Below, in pieces: positions 7,025 through 14,584 of a stretch of DNA of 16,713 nucleotides. Under the pieces are notes generated by a model. The model did no database searches, was not told the origin of the DNA, and saw nothing but the letters and a program-made list of their open reading frames with translations. The translations under genes and the position numbers were made by a program. The DNA is from CAZLGM01 sp964558875 (lineage in GTDB: Bacteria; Desulfobacterota; Desulfobulbia; Desulfobulbales; Desulfocapsaceae). The DNA lies in contig CAZLGM010000057.1 in the NCBI GenBank assembly GCA_964558875.1, positions 1-16,713 of the forward strand, written 5' to 3'. Each line of letters starts with the position of its first letter. The first letter of the stretch is position 1.

Positions 7025-7356
7025 ATGATCGACAATGATATTCCTGGTACGTTACAAGAAGCAATGGCTGAAGACTTCCCGGAATTGGTTAACGTCATTA
7101 TTCAGGACTCTGAGTCCCTGCCAAACAACCTCCCAGGCAGTGTTGCCGCAGGAGACTCCAAAAAAAAGTCTGCTGTATGGTCCATAGCCTGAAATCGACC
7201 AGCGCCAATTACGGTATAATGGATTATTCTGAGATTTGTGCAAACCTTGAGTATCAGGCCGACAGTGGTGATCTTTCAACTGCCACTTCTCAGATCGATG
7301 GGTTAAAAAAGAGATTTGGTCATGCACGTAAGCAACTTCTGGCAATGATTGGCTGA
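7025..7356 (+). pseudogene. Hpt (histidine phosphotransfer) domain protein interrupted by a -1 frame change
   Basis: Frame one starts at ATG 7025 (MIDNDIPGTLQEAMAEDFPEL) and stops at TGA 7190-7192 after 55 codons. The -1 frame carries the Hpt signature MVHSLKSTSANYG, with the phospho-accepting His codon at 7183-7185, and continues through a typical C-terminal helix to TGA 7354-7356. The switch maps to a run of eight A at 7160-7167. Read as SKKK then VCCMVHSLK, the two halves give one Hpt domain of about 110 residues. The zero frame at the join is exactly A_AAA_AAG (7162-7168), with AGGAG at 7150-7154. It may be a deleted base in an A9 run, a sequencing error or a programmed frameshift. It precedes the REC-GGDEF gene by 36 bases and presumably passed phosphate to a REC domain. 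No hybrid kinase is in the window. Confidence 0.8.
7162..7168 (+). promoter_or_regulatory. Candidate -1 ribosomal slippery heptamer A_AAA_AAG
   Basis: In the frame of the Hpt start codon the run reads tcc-aaa-aaa-aag. This creates the heptamer used by Escherichia coli dnaX for -1 frameshifting. A slip back by one base makes the next codon GTC (7168-7170), which is precisely the frame encoding the rest of the Hpt domain. An internal Shine-Dalgarno-like AGGAG ends 7 bases upstream. Downstream only a weak TGGTC/GACCA hairpin is visible. Use of this site is unproven. Confidence 0.35.
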
Positions 7357-7392
7357 CCAGGGATAACAAGGAACAACAAGACGGAAAATAGC

Positions 7393-8323
7393 ATGAAAAT
7401 TCTCCTTGTTGATGATACCAGCACTGATCTGGTGGTGTTGGCAACCTATTTACGAAAAATGGGACACGAAGTTATTACCTGCGAAAATGGCGAACAGGCA
7501 TTTGAGCTTTTTAAGCTCCACCAACCCGATCTGCTTGTGCTTGATGTAATCATGTCCGGAATGGATGGCTATGAAGTCGCCAGACGGATTCGAAGTCTGG
7601 GAGATGAGTGGATACCGATTATCTTTTTAAGCTCTAAGACACGGGCTGAGGATATTGTCGCCGGTATTGAAGCAGGGGGCGACGATTATATAACCAAACC
7701 GGTCGACCAGACCGTACTGATAGCCAAAATGCACGCCATGCAACGAATCGCTGAAATGCGAAAACGCTTGCTGAATATGACGCTGCAACTGGATACTGCA
7801 ACAGGGAACTGTCACGGCTTGTTAATGTGGACGGTCTTACCGGACTTGCCAGCCGCCATTTTCTCGACCAATACCTGGAGAACGAAGTAAATCGTCTTGG
7901 GAGAACACACCTTCCCCTTGCTCTTATCATGGCTGATATCGATTATTTTAAGGCCTATAATGATCACTTTGGCCACATTGCCGGTGATGAGTGTTTGAAA
8001 ACAGTCTCTGCCACCCTGCAATCTCAACTCCATCGCCCGGCGGACTTTGCCGCCCGCTACGGTGGTGAAGAATTCTGTATCGTACTTCCGGAAACAAAAG
8101 GACCGGCGGGACATATATTGCCGAAAAGATCCGGGTTGCCATCGAGTCGCTCTGCCTGCCCCAGTCTCCTGATATCGAGTCGGAGTATCTCACCATCAGT
8201 CTCGGTGTTGCCAGTTGTATGCCGGATACTCCCTGCGATTCAAAAGAGCTGCTGAAAGATGCGGATGAAGCGCTCTATCAGGCCAAGGAAAGCGGCCGCA
8301 ATCAGGTGAAGGTGGCCCAGTAG
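7393..8323 (+). pseudogene. REC-GGDEF response regulator (diguanylate cyclase), broken by two -1 frame changes
   Basis: The first frame (7393 to about 7803) is a REC domain: ILLVDDTSTD, phospho-acceptor in LLVLDVIMSGMDGYE, FLSSKTRAEDI and ITKPVDQ. Near 7803 the frame shifts by -1 into VDGLTGLASRHFLDQYL, MADIDYFKAYNDHFGH and the active-site loop RYGGEEF. An RxxD product-inhibition site (RPAD) lies five residues before GGEEF. Near 8102 it shifts by -1 again to TYIAEKIR, ISLGVAS and ALYQAKESGRNQV, ending at TAG 8321-8323. Restoring one A at each point (ACA-AGG and GGA-ACC) gives a complete protein of about 310 residues that would make cyclic di-GMP under phosphorylation control. As sequenced, translation ends at 7890 without a catalytic domain. 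Codons after the breaks still look constrained, so the lesion is recent or a sequence error. Confidence 0.9.
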
Positions 8324-8376
8324 CCACTCTTGCGATTCTTTTGCCTTACAACATATTTTGATTTTCAGCTGAATCC

Positions 8377-8763
8377 ATGACACGAATTGAAGACGAACAG
8401 ACAATGAGGCCGTTCATATCCAGGCTTGAAGAGTGGGGATGTCAGGTTCTGGACGCCATCAACCGCCCTAATCCTTACAGAGGTGGTTTTTCGATCATCT
8501 TCAGATGCGATGATGCAACAGCCCGTGCCATCGCTGACCTGGGCCTTTTCCATATTCTAGTTGATCTCAGAGCCTATACCTATCAGATCCGACTTCCGGA
8601 GATCAACTTCATTTATTCGGATAGCGGACAACCGGAACTGCTTTGCTGGACCGAAGAGAGCAAGAGAGAACGACTCGATGAAATTCTAGCGCTCTGGAAC
8701 AGTGTGGATGATCTCCAAGAACGTAGGAAAAAGAGGATCTCTCTTTTGTATAAGGACGACTGA
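8377..8763 (+). CDS. Hypothetical protein, 128 residues
   Basis: I do not recognise this family. The protein has no signal peptide, membrane helix or metal motif. It looks like a small soluble alpha/beta domain: an N-terminal charged helix (MTRIEDEQTMRPFISRLEEWG), a mixed core containing GGFSIIFRCDD, an aromatic strand segment (AYTYQIRLPEINFIY), then LLCWTEESKRERLDEILALW and a strongly basic C-terminal tail (ERRKKRISLLYKDD). The start ATG has no clear Shine-Dalgarno; the next in-frame ATG is at codon 10. It lies 53 bases after the diguanylate cyclase remnant and about 200 bases before the sirtuin on the same strand. Coding status rests on length, even codon use and lack of a better overlapping frame. 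Confidence 0.65.
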   Translation: MTRIEDEQTMRPFISRLEEWGCQVLDAINRPNPYRGGFSIIFRCDDATARAIADLGLFHILVDLRAYTYQIRLPEINFIYSDSGQPELLCWTEESKRERLDEILALWNSVDDLQERRKKRISLLYKDD

Positions 8764-8960
8764 CTGTTATAATAATCGGTATCGAAATCGAAGTCGGTTT
8801 TTACAGATCTACGGGTAGTAAATTCCTTTTCGTATACCGGAGCAACATATCCTATCACAAGGCACCAAACATCTAGTCGTTGTTATCAAGGACTTTTGCT
8901 TTTCGATTTCATCCTGACAACAGTACTGTGACCTCTGGGCAAAAAACAAGCTGGAAAGAA

Positions 8961-9689
8961 ATGGAAAATGAAATCAAGCAGGCCGCCCGTCTACTTCGAA
9001 ACGCGAAAAAAGCAATCGCCCTGACCGGAGCCGGTGTCAGTACCGAGAGCGGTATTCCAGACTTTCGTTCAAAGGATGGTTTATGGAGCCGTTATGATCC
9101 CATGGAATATGGAACCATCTCGGCTTTTCGCAGCAACCCCGAAAAAGTCTGGAAAATGCTGGCCGAACTCATGTTGATTGTTGACGCCCAGCCAAATCCC
9201 GGCCATCTGGCACTGGCCCGCCTTGAACAGCAAGGGATCCTGACAGGAATTATTACCCAGAATATCGACTTACTCCACACCAAAGGCGGCAGCAAAAATG
9301 TCGTAGAATTTCACGGCTCTATCAACTCCCTTTCCTGCCTGGACTGCGGCACAAATCATCCTTATCACACGATACAGAGTGAACCTGCGCCACCCGCCTG
9401 TCCCCACTGCCAATCACTGCTCAAACCCGATGTGGTTTTTTTCGACGAGCAGATTCCCCCTGAAGTCTTCACCCGAGCCCAATCCCTTCTGCAGAATACT
9501 GACTGCCTGCTGGTCGCAGGAACATCATGTTCCGTTATTCCGGCATCACTGATTCCCTCTCAAGTTTATGGTAATGGTGGCACAATCATCGAATTGAACC
9601 TGGAACCGGCTCTCGGCCATATGGCGTCAGTTGTTCTTGAGGGCGGCTTTTCAAGTGTTATGCAGCGCCTTGCCGAGCACTTCAGCTAA
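8961..9689 (+). CDS. NAD-dependent protein deacylase, sirtuin (Sir2/CobB) family
   Basis: 242 residues. Sirtuins remove acyl groups from lysine using NAD+ in the cytoplasm. Visible motifs: the NAD-binding GAGVSTESGIPDFRS near the N terminus, TQNIDLLHTKGG, the catalytic His118 in EFHGS, a structural zinc site Cys126-Cys129/Cys147-Cys150 (CLDC and CPHC), KPDVVFFDE, and AGTSCSVIPAS where most sirtuins read GTSLxVxPA. The Tyr-x-x-Arg pair of desuccinylase-type (class III) sirtuins is not evident after NPEKVW, so deacetylation is the simpler guess. The frame is open back to 8880, but ATG 8961 has a GGAAAG ribosome-binding site 5-9 bases upstream and starts where the family normally starts. It appears to be a single gene; the next gene is about 200 bases away. 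Confidence 0.95.
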   Translation: MENEIKQAARLLRNAKKAIALTGAGVSTESGIPDFRSKDGLWSRYDPMEYGTISAFRSNPEKVWKMLAELMLIVDAQPNPGHLALARLEQQGILTGIITQNIDLLHTKGGSKNVVEFHGSINSLSCLDCGTNHPYHTIQSEPAPPACPHCQSLLKPDVVFFDEQIPPEVFTRAQSLLQNTDCLLVAGTSCSVIPASLIPSQVYGNGGTIIELNLEPALGHMASVVLEGGFSSVMQRLAEHFS

Positions 9690-9745
9690 AAACACTGCAC
9701 AACAATTACCAGCTTCAATAAAGCCTGGCATTTTTATTCCTGAAC

Positions 9746-9775
9746 TTGACAGAAAAACTTACCCCCATTGAGAAT
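9746..9775 (+). promoter_or_regulatory. Candidate sigma-70 promoter upstream of the TPR protein gene
   Basis: TTGACA (9746-9751) is a perfect -35 box. The best -10 is GAGAAT (9770-9775) at an 18-base spacing, matching four of six consensus positions. A second option nearer the gene is TTAACT with TATATA at about 9835-9860. The 199-base gap before the gene contains no other recognisable element. Confidence 0.35.
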
Positions 9776-9888
9776 CCTGAAAAAAGCGGACAACACTCTT
9801 TTATTTGATCAGGAAGTCGATTATCATAGATGATTAACTTTACCCTGTTATTCCATATATAAACGAACCATTCACCGTCGGACAGACT

Positions 9889-11502
9889 ATGAAGAGAAAC
9901 GTTCTGTTGTTTTTTTTATCGACCATCCTCGTTTTTTTACCCTATTCACATCTTCATGCTGCAAATAGAAAAGCAACCGTCATTAAAGGGTTTCTCAAGA
10001 AGGCCAATGCCTATTACACCAACAACAGGCCCTTTGATGCCATTAATACTTTAACGGATGCGATAAAGAAGGATGCCGACCACCCTCTTGTCCGGGTACA
10101 ACTCTCCATACTGTATTACGGCCTTGGACTGCTGGACGAAGCTATCGTCGAAGCCGAGCAAGCTGTTAAGATGGATCCCGGTTCCGAGAAGAACCGATTC
10201 GACCTGGCCAAGTTCTATCTCATCGACAAGCAGTACTCAAAGGCGGAGAAGCAGTTTCACATCATACTTACTCGCAATCCTGGTTTCACACTTGGTTATT
10301 TCTATCTGGGCCTGACTTACTATCGCCAGGGAAAGGATAATCTGGCCCGGTTATGCGTCCAGCGCGCCAAAAAATTAGGGCACAGAGGAACCGTTCTTGA
10401 AGAAAAACTCGGTATATCATCTTTGAACATAAAGGATCGGTTGCCGCCAACTCAGAAAAAGGATCATCTCTACCGGTTTATTATGGTTCCCTCCAAGGAG
10501 GAGGCTGAAACGATCCTGTCCAATCTCAGACAGGGAAAACTCTTTGATGTACTGGTGATTGAGAAGAAAAACAGAAAAAAACAGGTTGATTCAGGACTGA
10601 TCATGCTGTCTGAAATTAAAGCATCCATCGCCAAATCGGTGAAGAACCTGAAGCCGTTCAGCGAACCTGTCATGATCCACACCGATCCCGACTACAGGAT
10701 CATTCAGCGGATTGCACCATTTGATATTCGTTTCTGGGAAAAAATTGCCGCTTCCGGCGATATCGGAGGGAAGAAAACGCGTAGGGCGCCCTCCTCTTTC
10801 GTTACTATTTCCAAACTGGAAGAAAGAAAGACCATGAAACCACTGTTGGCAAAAGCTAAAAAACAGACGATGCAGCCAGCCTTGTCGGCACCAGCCGCCA
10901 AATTGTCTCCATCTATCAAGTCTGCTAAAACCGTCAGTAAGGCTGGAAGCAGGAAAACAGTTCCTGTGCAACCGTCTGTTGCCTCTGCATCCCCTCCCGA
11001 ACCGGTGGTTGATAAAAAGAGTGTTCAACTGGCTAAGAAAGAAAAGGAGTTGAGACAACCTCCTGCCACTGCTGTTGAACCTGCTGTTGTGGCTGAGCAA
11101 ACACAGAAGAAAGCAAGTCCGGCCAAGAAGGAAACCCGTGTTGAACAGGAAGCGAAGAAAGTAGAGAAACTCAAGGCCTTCGACACCATTCTCAAATGGA
11201 GAAACGCCTGGCAGTCACGGGATGTGAAAGGCTATCTCTCCATGTACTCCAAACATTTTAAACCTGCCAAAAAACTATCGCGCAAGACCTGGGAGAAGAA
11301 ACGACGAGGTAGCCTGACCCGCCCGAAATATATTGTGGTCGGAATCGAAAACCTTATTGTCGAGATGAAATCTGACTCGAAGGCAGTTGCCACCTTTATC
11401 CAGGATTACACTTCAGATCGTTATGCTGATACGGTGAATAAGAAGTTGGTGCTGGTGAAAGAAGGAGGCAGCTGGAAAATCAGCAGAGAAACAACCGACT
11501 AG
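9889..11502 (+). CDS. Secreted TPR protein with degenerate parvulin-like domain and C-terminal NTF2-like domain
   Basis: 537 residues. The N-terminal signal peptide (~1-25) is KRNVLLFFLSTILVFLPYSHLHAA. Residues ~30-170 form TPR-type helix pairs (AYYTNNRPFDAINTLTDAIK, LGLLDEAIVEAEQAVKMDPG, PGFTLGYFYLGLTYYRQGK). Residues ~185-290 align by eye with the PpiC/parvulin fold: EEAETILSNLRQGKLFDVL, a GL turn where active parvulins have GGDLG, then LKPFSEPVMIHTDPDYRIIQRI. Catalytic features look lost. A long Lys/Ala/Pro-rich linker (~310-415) leads to an NTF2/SnoaL-like domain (~425-537: ILKWRNAWQSRDVKGYLSMYS ... GGSWKISRET). That domain is familiar as the C-terminal module of Csd6-type L,D-transpeptidase family proteins, but no YkuD catalytic domain is present here. 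It is convergent with two peptidoglycan carboxypeptidase genes, so an envelope scaffold role is inferred. Confidence 0.85.
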   Translation: MKRNVLLFFLSTILVFLPYSHLHAANRKATVIKGFLKKANAYYTNNRPFDAINTLTDAIKKDADHPLVRVQLSILYYGLGLLDEAIVEAEQAVKMDPGSEKNRFDLAKFYLIDKQYSKAEKQFHIILTRNPGFTLGYFYLGLTYYRQGKDNLARLCVQRAKKLGHRGTVLEEKLGISSLNIKDRLPPTQKKDHLYRFIMVPSKEEAETILSNLRQGKLFDVLVIEKKNRKKQVDSGLIMLSEIKASIAKSVKNLKPFSEPVMIHTDPDYRIIQRIAPFDIRFWEKIAASGDIGGKKTRRAPSSFVTISKLEERKTMKPLLAKAKKQTMQPALSAPAAKLSPSIKSAKTVSKAGSRKTVPVQPSVASASPPEPVVDKKSVQLAKKEKELRQPPATAVEPAVVAEQTQKKASPAKKETRVEQEAKKVEKLKAFDTILKWRNAWQSRDVKGYLSMYSKHFKPAKKLSRKTWEKKRRGSLTRPKYIVVGIENLIVEMKSDSKAVATFIQDYTSDRYADTVNKKLVLVKEGGSWKISRETTD

Positions 11503-11625
11503 TCTCATGATCCGTTAGTGGGCCTGGACATAAGGAACGTTCAGCAGCCGACATCCCAATATCAGGTAGTGATTCCCTTAAGAACCCTGCAGTGAGTTGT
11601 AACAGGTTCCTGGACGCGAATAGTT
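11503..11625. other. Convergent intergenic region with weak hairpin
   Basis: This 123-base gap lies between two converging genes. An imperfect hairpin pairs GAACcCTG (11582-11589) with CAGGTTC (11603-11609) around a 13-base loop. No T-run follows it on either strand, so it is at best a weak terminator. Nothing else was recognised. Confidence 0.3.
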
Positions 11626-13036
11626 TCAGGACGATGGGCGATCATCAAATTTCACCATGATCATCCCTGCAAATTTATCTTTTTTTCGTTTTTTGCTTCC
11701 CCGGCTACCTGTCTTATAGACCTCGATCCTGTACATATCACCATCTTTGGAAAGCGAATAACGATTGAGAAAGTCCTTTTTGGCAATGGTTATTCCCGAT
11801 TCATTGGAGACATTCTTTACAGTAAAACCGATGGCGTTTACCCGATAGCCGTTTTTAGGCAGGATATTGAAGGATTTATTTACTCGAATAACCTGGCCCA
11901 TAGAAACATCCACTGTCTTTCCATCCACAACCACATTTAATGACGGCGGTTCATTATCGTATTCAAAATATTGTGGTGAAAGGACCGTTATCCTCTCGTT
12001 TCCATGGTACACCTCGTACTTGGACTTTCTTTTAACAACGGTAATGAGCGGGTCCTTGGTATTAAAATCAAATGTACCTGAACGCTTGAGAGGGAAATAA
12101 TTCAACCGGTGTCTGATCCGCTGCATTTCCATAAAAATCCGGTTGTCGTAAAAGGCGATGGTCCGATTATCGATAAGCGCCTTCTTGATATTCAGGGCAG
12201 TCAGATCAAAATTGCGCTCATACTCAATGCCAACCTGATCCATAAAGCTTTCCAGGACCAGCAGATGATAAAATACTCTCTGCTCCTTTCTCAGGCTTTT
12301 GCTGGCCTCGATACCAAAGGCCGGTTTTCCGTGATTAATGGCAAAGTAGGTCAACGTCTTTGCCATGGCAACGTTGCCATCCCTGGTTTTGGTATTTTTT
12401 ACCCGATAGATATGTTTTTGATTGATGACGCCGGTTAACGTTTTGGATGACCTGTCTGGCAATATTGCCAAGATTGCCATGCTTGGGGGTGTCGACATTT
12501 TCCTGGTCGATAATGATACTCTGCCCCCATCTGTCGGGACAGTGTTTCCAGTCGTAATATTTAGGCCTGTAAAAACCGCTTCCATCGTGCAGATTGAGGA
12601 TAAGGTCAACCTCATCCATCAGCATGATGGTTTTTATTCGATGAATGATCTCATATTCAGGATCATCTTTTTTGATCGCCGCAAACTTCCGGTTCAAATC
12701 ACCGTGTACACCACGAGAACGTTTGATAATGCTTAAAAAGTTCAGGTTCGGAACAATCCAGACATTGCCCTTCTTGATTGTATAATGGGTGGTCAGCAGC
12801 GACGCGGCATGAAAACCGCCCGGCTCGTCCCCCTGAATACCTCCCACAACCAGCAATGTTCTGTCACTTTCGACCGGCCCAAGCTTATGGAGGGAAAAGT
12901 TGATAGGGGGTTTCCCGGCAAAACTACTCGCATGACATGCAAAAAAGAAAACGATGGCCCCAAAACATACCAACCGGATTTTCCAGCGATTGAGATTCAC
13001 CCTGAATCGGTGATGAAGATTGTTGTTTGGGCGCAT
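11626..13036 (-). pseudogene. Csd4/Pgp1-like M14 peptidoglycan DL-carboxypeptidase, interrupted by a +1 frame change
   Basis: The upstream frame starts at ATG 13036 (AAGG in good position) with a hydrophobic export signal (~20-40). It carries VVGGIQGDEPGGFHAASLL, VPNLNF, the substrate-binding DLNRKF and LILNLHDGSGFY. Gln68, Glu71 and His150 would be the zinc ligands. The His-to-Gln change is the known hallmark of Helicobacter pylori Csd4, which trims peptidoglycan tripeptides to set helical cell shape. Near 12415-12419 (five T on the + strand) the frame must advance by one base. The second frame continues with KHIYRVKNTKTRDGN, AKTLTYFAINHG and FGIEASKSL, the last containing the probable catalytic Glu, then a beta-rich C-terminal region to TGA at 11626-11628. 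As sequenced, the product stops at 12335 before the catalytic Glu. Repaired, it would be about 470 residues, close to Csd4. The two frames overlap over 12335-12615. Confidence 0.87.
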
Positions 13037-13090
13037 AATACCTTGATATAAAACTATATTAATTGACTTTCCTATTTCGACCTTAAATAC

Positions 13091-13126
13091 TCATTCGCCC
13101 TTCGGGCGCTCACGGACTCAGGTTCA
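13091..13126. repeat. Short hairpin plus repeat-like motif between the two carboxypeptidase genes
   Basis: CGCCC-TTC-GGGCG (13096-13108) is a compact 5-bp hairpin. It is followed at once by GCTCACGGACTCAGGT (about 13108-13123), which matches 14 of 16 bases of GCTCGCGGATTCAGGT in the right arm of the 5448-5551 element. No T-run adjoins the hairpin, so it is not a clear terminator. A match of this size is expected by chance in a window this long. Its placement in an intergenic gap beside a hairpin is what makes it notable. Confidence 0.35.
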
Positions 13127-14017
13127 TTACAGTTTTATATGCCATGGTTCGTATCGTACTCCTAACAGATTGTCTCGTTGATATCGATGTTGGACATACC
13201 CCAGATTGATCAATCGATCAAACACCGGTGTATAGGTGAACTGGTTAGAGAAATTCTTGGCTCCAAACCCTCTCTGTCCCACATCAAAATCACCGGTGGC
13301 ATGATATGAGTATCCGGGAGGTGCCAGTGACCGTGAAGCCAAAGACAGATTACCGCCATGCCTGACCGCTTTCCGCAAAAACAGGTAGAACTGTTTCATC
13401 ACACTGCGGATTCCGGAAGTCAGAATCATTTGATCCCCAACCTCTTTGCGGATCTGTTGATATCGCTTTAACGATTGGCCCTTGTACAAATAATTGCCTG
13501 TATAGGGAACTTTTATGATTTGACGCTTATTGACTCTCGTGGTGAGCCGCATGACTTGCTTTTGCCCCTTAAAACCATACGACCCAGCATCTCTGTTATA
13601 GATTTTTTCTATAAATTCAAGCTCTTGTCTGGTGAACGATCCAATTTTCGAAAACTTATCAGCAATACGCAGTACACGATCGAAACTGACTACACAAAAA
13701 TGGCCGTGCCCAATGATTCGCTGTGTTCTGGCCATTCTGCCCACCACAGATCGTAATAGTCGAAAGTCAGAAGGATCTAGTATGATATCATTTCTGTGGG
13801 GACGGTCCGGATTACGGATTTTGGTTAGATAATCGCGGATATTATGCCCAGCAATGGCAACTGGCTTGACAACAGCTTTTTGGTGGGTGTATTTGGGAGG
13901 ATTATAAACAGTTTTCCACTTGCGCGCCGGCTGAATCTGCCGAACAGCCGCATCGAGTTTTGCAGGGCCGAGAACCATTGACGCCAAAGCCAACTGGATA
14001 AATTGTCTTCTTTTCAA
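13127..14017 (-). CDS. M15/VanY-family peptidoglycan carboxypeptidase, exported
   Basis: 296 residues. Residues 1-~24 form an export signal with a twin-arginine-like start (KRRQFIQLALASMVLG), suggesting Tat or Sec export to the periplasm. The C-terminal part carries the M15 zinc-peptidase motifs: SGIRS, SYHATGDFD (zinc ligands His239 and Asp245) and EPWH (catalytic Glu290, ligand His293). The family (VanY, D-Ala-D-Ala carboxypeptidases, L-Ala-D-Glu endopeptidases) cleaves peptidoglycan stem peptides; the exact bond cannot be told from sequence. The N-terminal ~150 residues are not recognised. The start is a TTG at 14017 with AAGG about 9 bases upstream; no ATG lies nearby. The Csd4-like gene is 90 bases downstream on the same strand, so the two probably form one operon for cell-wall trimming. 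Confidence 0.88.
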   Translation of the reverse strand: MKRRQFIQLALASMVLGPAKLDAAVRQIQPARKWKTVYNPPKYTHQKAVVKPVAIAGHNIRDYLTKIRNPDRPHRNDIILDPSDFRLLRSVVGRMARTQRIIGHGHFCVVSFDRVLRIADKFSKIGSFTRQELEFIEKIYNRDAGSYGFKGQKQVMRLTTRVNKRQIIKVPYTGNYLYKGQSLKRYQQIRKEVGDQMILTSGIRSVMKQFYLFLRKAVRHGGNLSLASRSLAPPGYSYHATGDFDVGQRGFGAKNFSNQFTYTPVFDRLINLGYVQHRYQRDNLLGVRYEPWHIKL

Positions 14018-14296
14018 AGTTGTCAGCCTTTTATTACTGTGTTTTCAACTTCCTGAACCTACCTGTTTTGACCTGATCATACCGGTCATCAATTCAGACA
14101 AGATTTTCTGATACGATTCAGCAAACCTGTCTTATAAAACCCAACTGTCTAAATTAACAGGTGATTATACTCGATTTCGCATAAATAAGCCAGTTACCGT
14201 TTATTAAACCTATTTCTGATAAAATTTCACCTGAAAAAATTATCAGCTCCATCTCCACCTTCTATTTGTTGGAACAATTCAACCGGTTTCGTATGC
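14018..14296 (-). promoter_or_regulatory. Intergenic region upstream of the VanY-like gene, candidate -10 box
   Basis: This 279-base AT-rich gap lies between two - strand genes. A perfect TATAAT occurs on the - strand (complement of 14164-14169), but the base stretch 16-18 positions upstream has no good -35 match. A short inverted pair, CCTGT/ACAGG, flanks about 26 bases near 14128-14163. No ORF of note was seen. Confidence 0.25.
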
Positions 14297-14584
14297 CTAT
14301 ATCACCTTAATACTGAACATGGCCATCCGGATATGGCTACCCTTACAATTGGGGCAGCGACCGGGACGTGTCAGACGGTTTCGCTTGACAAAATCATAAC
14401 CGCATGCAACGCAATGATACGGATCGATTATGAACTGTTTATTTTCCCGTTTTATGGAACGGCGAATATGTTCCAGATGGTCATACACATCCTTTTCCTG
14501 AACAGACAATGCCCCGGACAACTCTAACGCGTTCATCTCCATCTCTTCTAAAAGTTCAATGATCCGTTTTCGAATTGTCGACAC
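14297..14584 (-). CDS. Small HTH plus zinc-ribbon transcriptional regulator (COG3357-like)
   Basis: 95 residues. The N-terminal half is a winged-helix-type domain (IRKRIIELLEEMEMNALELSG, LSVQEKDVYDHLEHIRRSIKR). The C-terminal half is a zinc ribbon with CVACGYDF and RCPNCKGSHI, four Cys in two CxxC knuckles. This matches the predicted regulator family described as an HTH domain fused to a Zn-ribbon (COG3357), common in archaea and deltaproteobacteria. The start is GTG at 14584, supported by a strong AAGGAGG Shine-Dalgarno five bases upstream (complement of 14590-14596). It is transcribed divergently from an MMPL/RND-type exporter 213 bases away and may regulate that gene. It could also respond to metal or redox state through the ribbon. 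The ligand is unknown. Confidence 0.85.
   Translation of the reverse strand: MSTIRKRIIELLEEMEMNALELSGALSVQEKDVYDHLEHIRRSIKRENKQFIIDPYHCVACGYDFVKRNRLTRPGRCPNCKGSHIRMAMFSIKVI

Noticed and set aside
6783..7064. 93-codon ORF on the - strand upstream of leuB
   Set aside because: It overlaps the leuB promoter and leader, runs through the start of the Hpt gene, has no recognisable domain and no good ribosome-binding site.
8775..8798. Four degenerate hexamers (ATCGGT, ATCGAA, ATCGAA, GTCGGT) followed by a T-run
   Set aside because: They do not form a stable hairpin and are too short for a tandem-repeat call; probably low-complexity intergenic sequence.
9715..9740. AATAAAGCCTGGCATTTTTATT as a terminator after the sirtuin gene
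   Set aside because: The GCC/GGC arms are separated by one base, so a real hairpin loop cannot form with a useful GC stem.
10591..11100. 169-codon ORF antisense to the TPR protein
   Set aside because: It lies entirely within the Lys/Ala-rich linker and parvulin-like region of a well-supported gene; its F/R/G-rich composition is the expected reverse-strand shadow.
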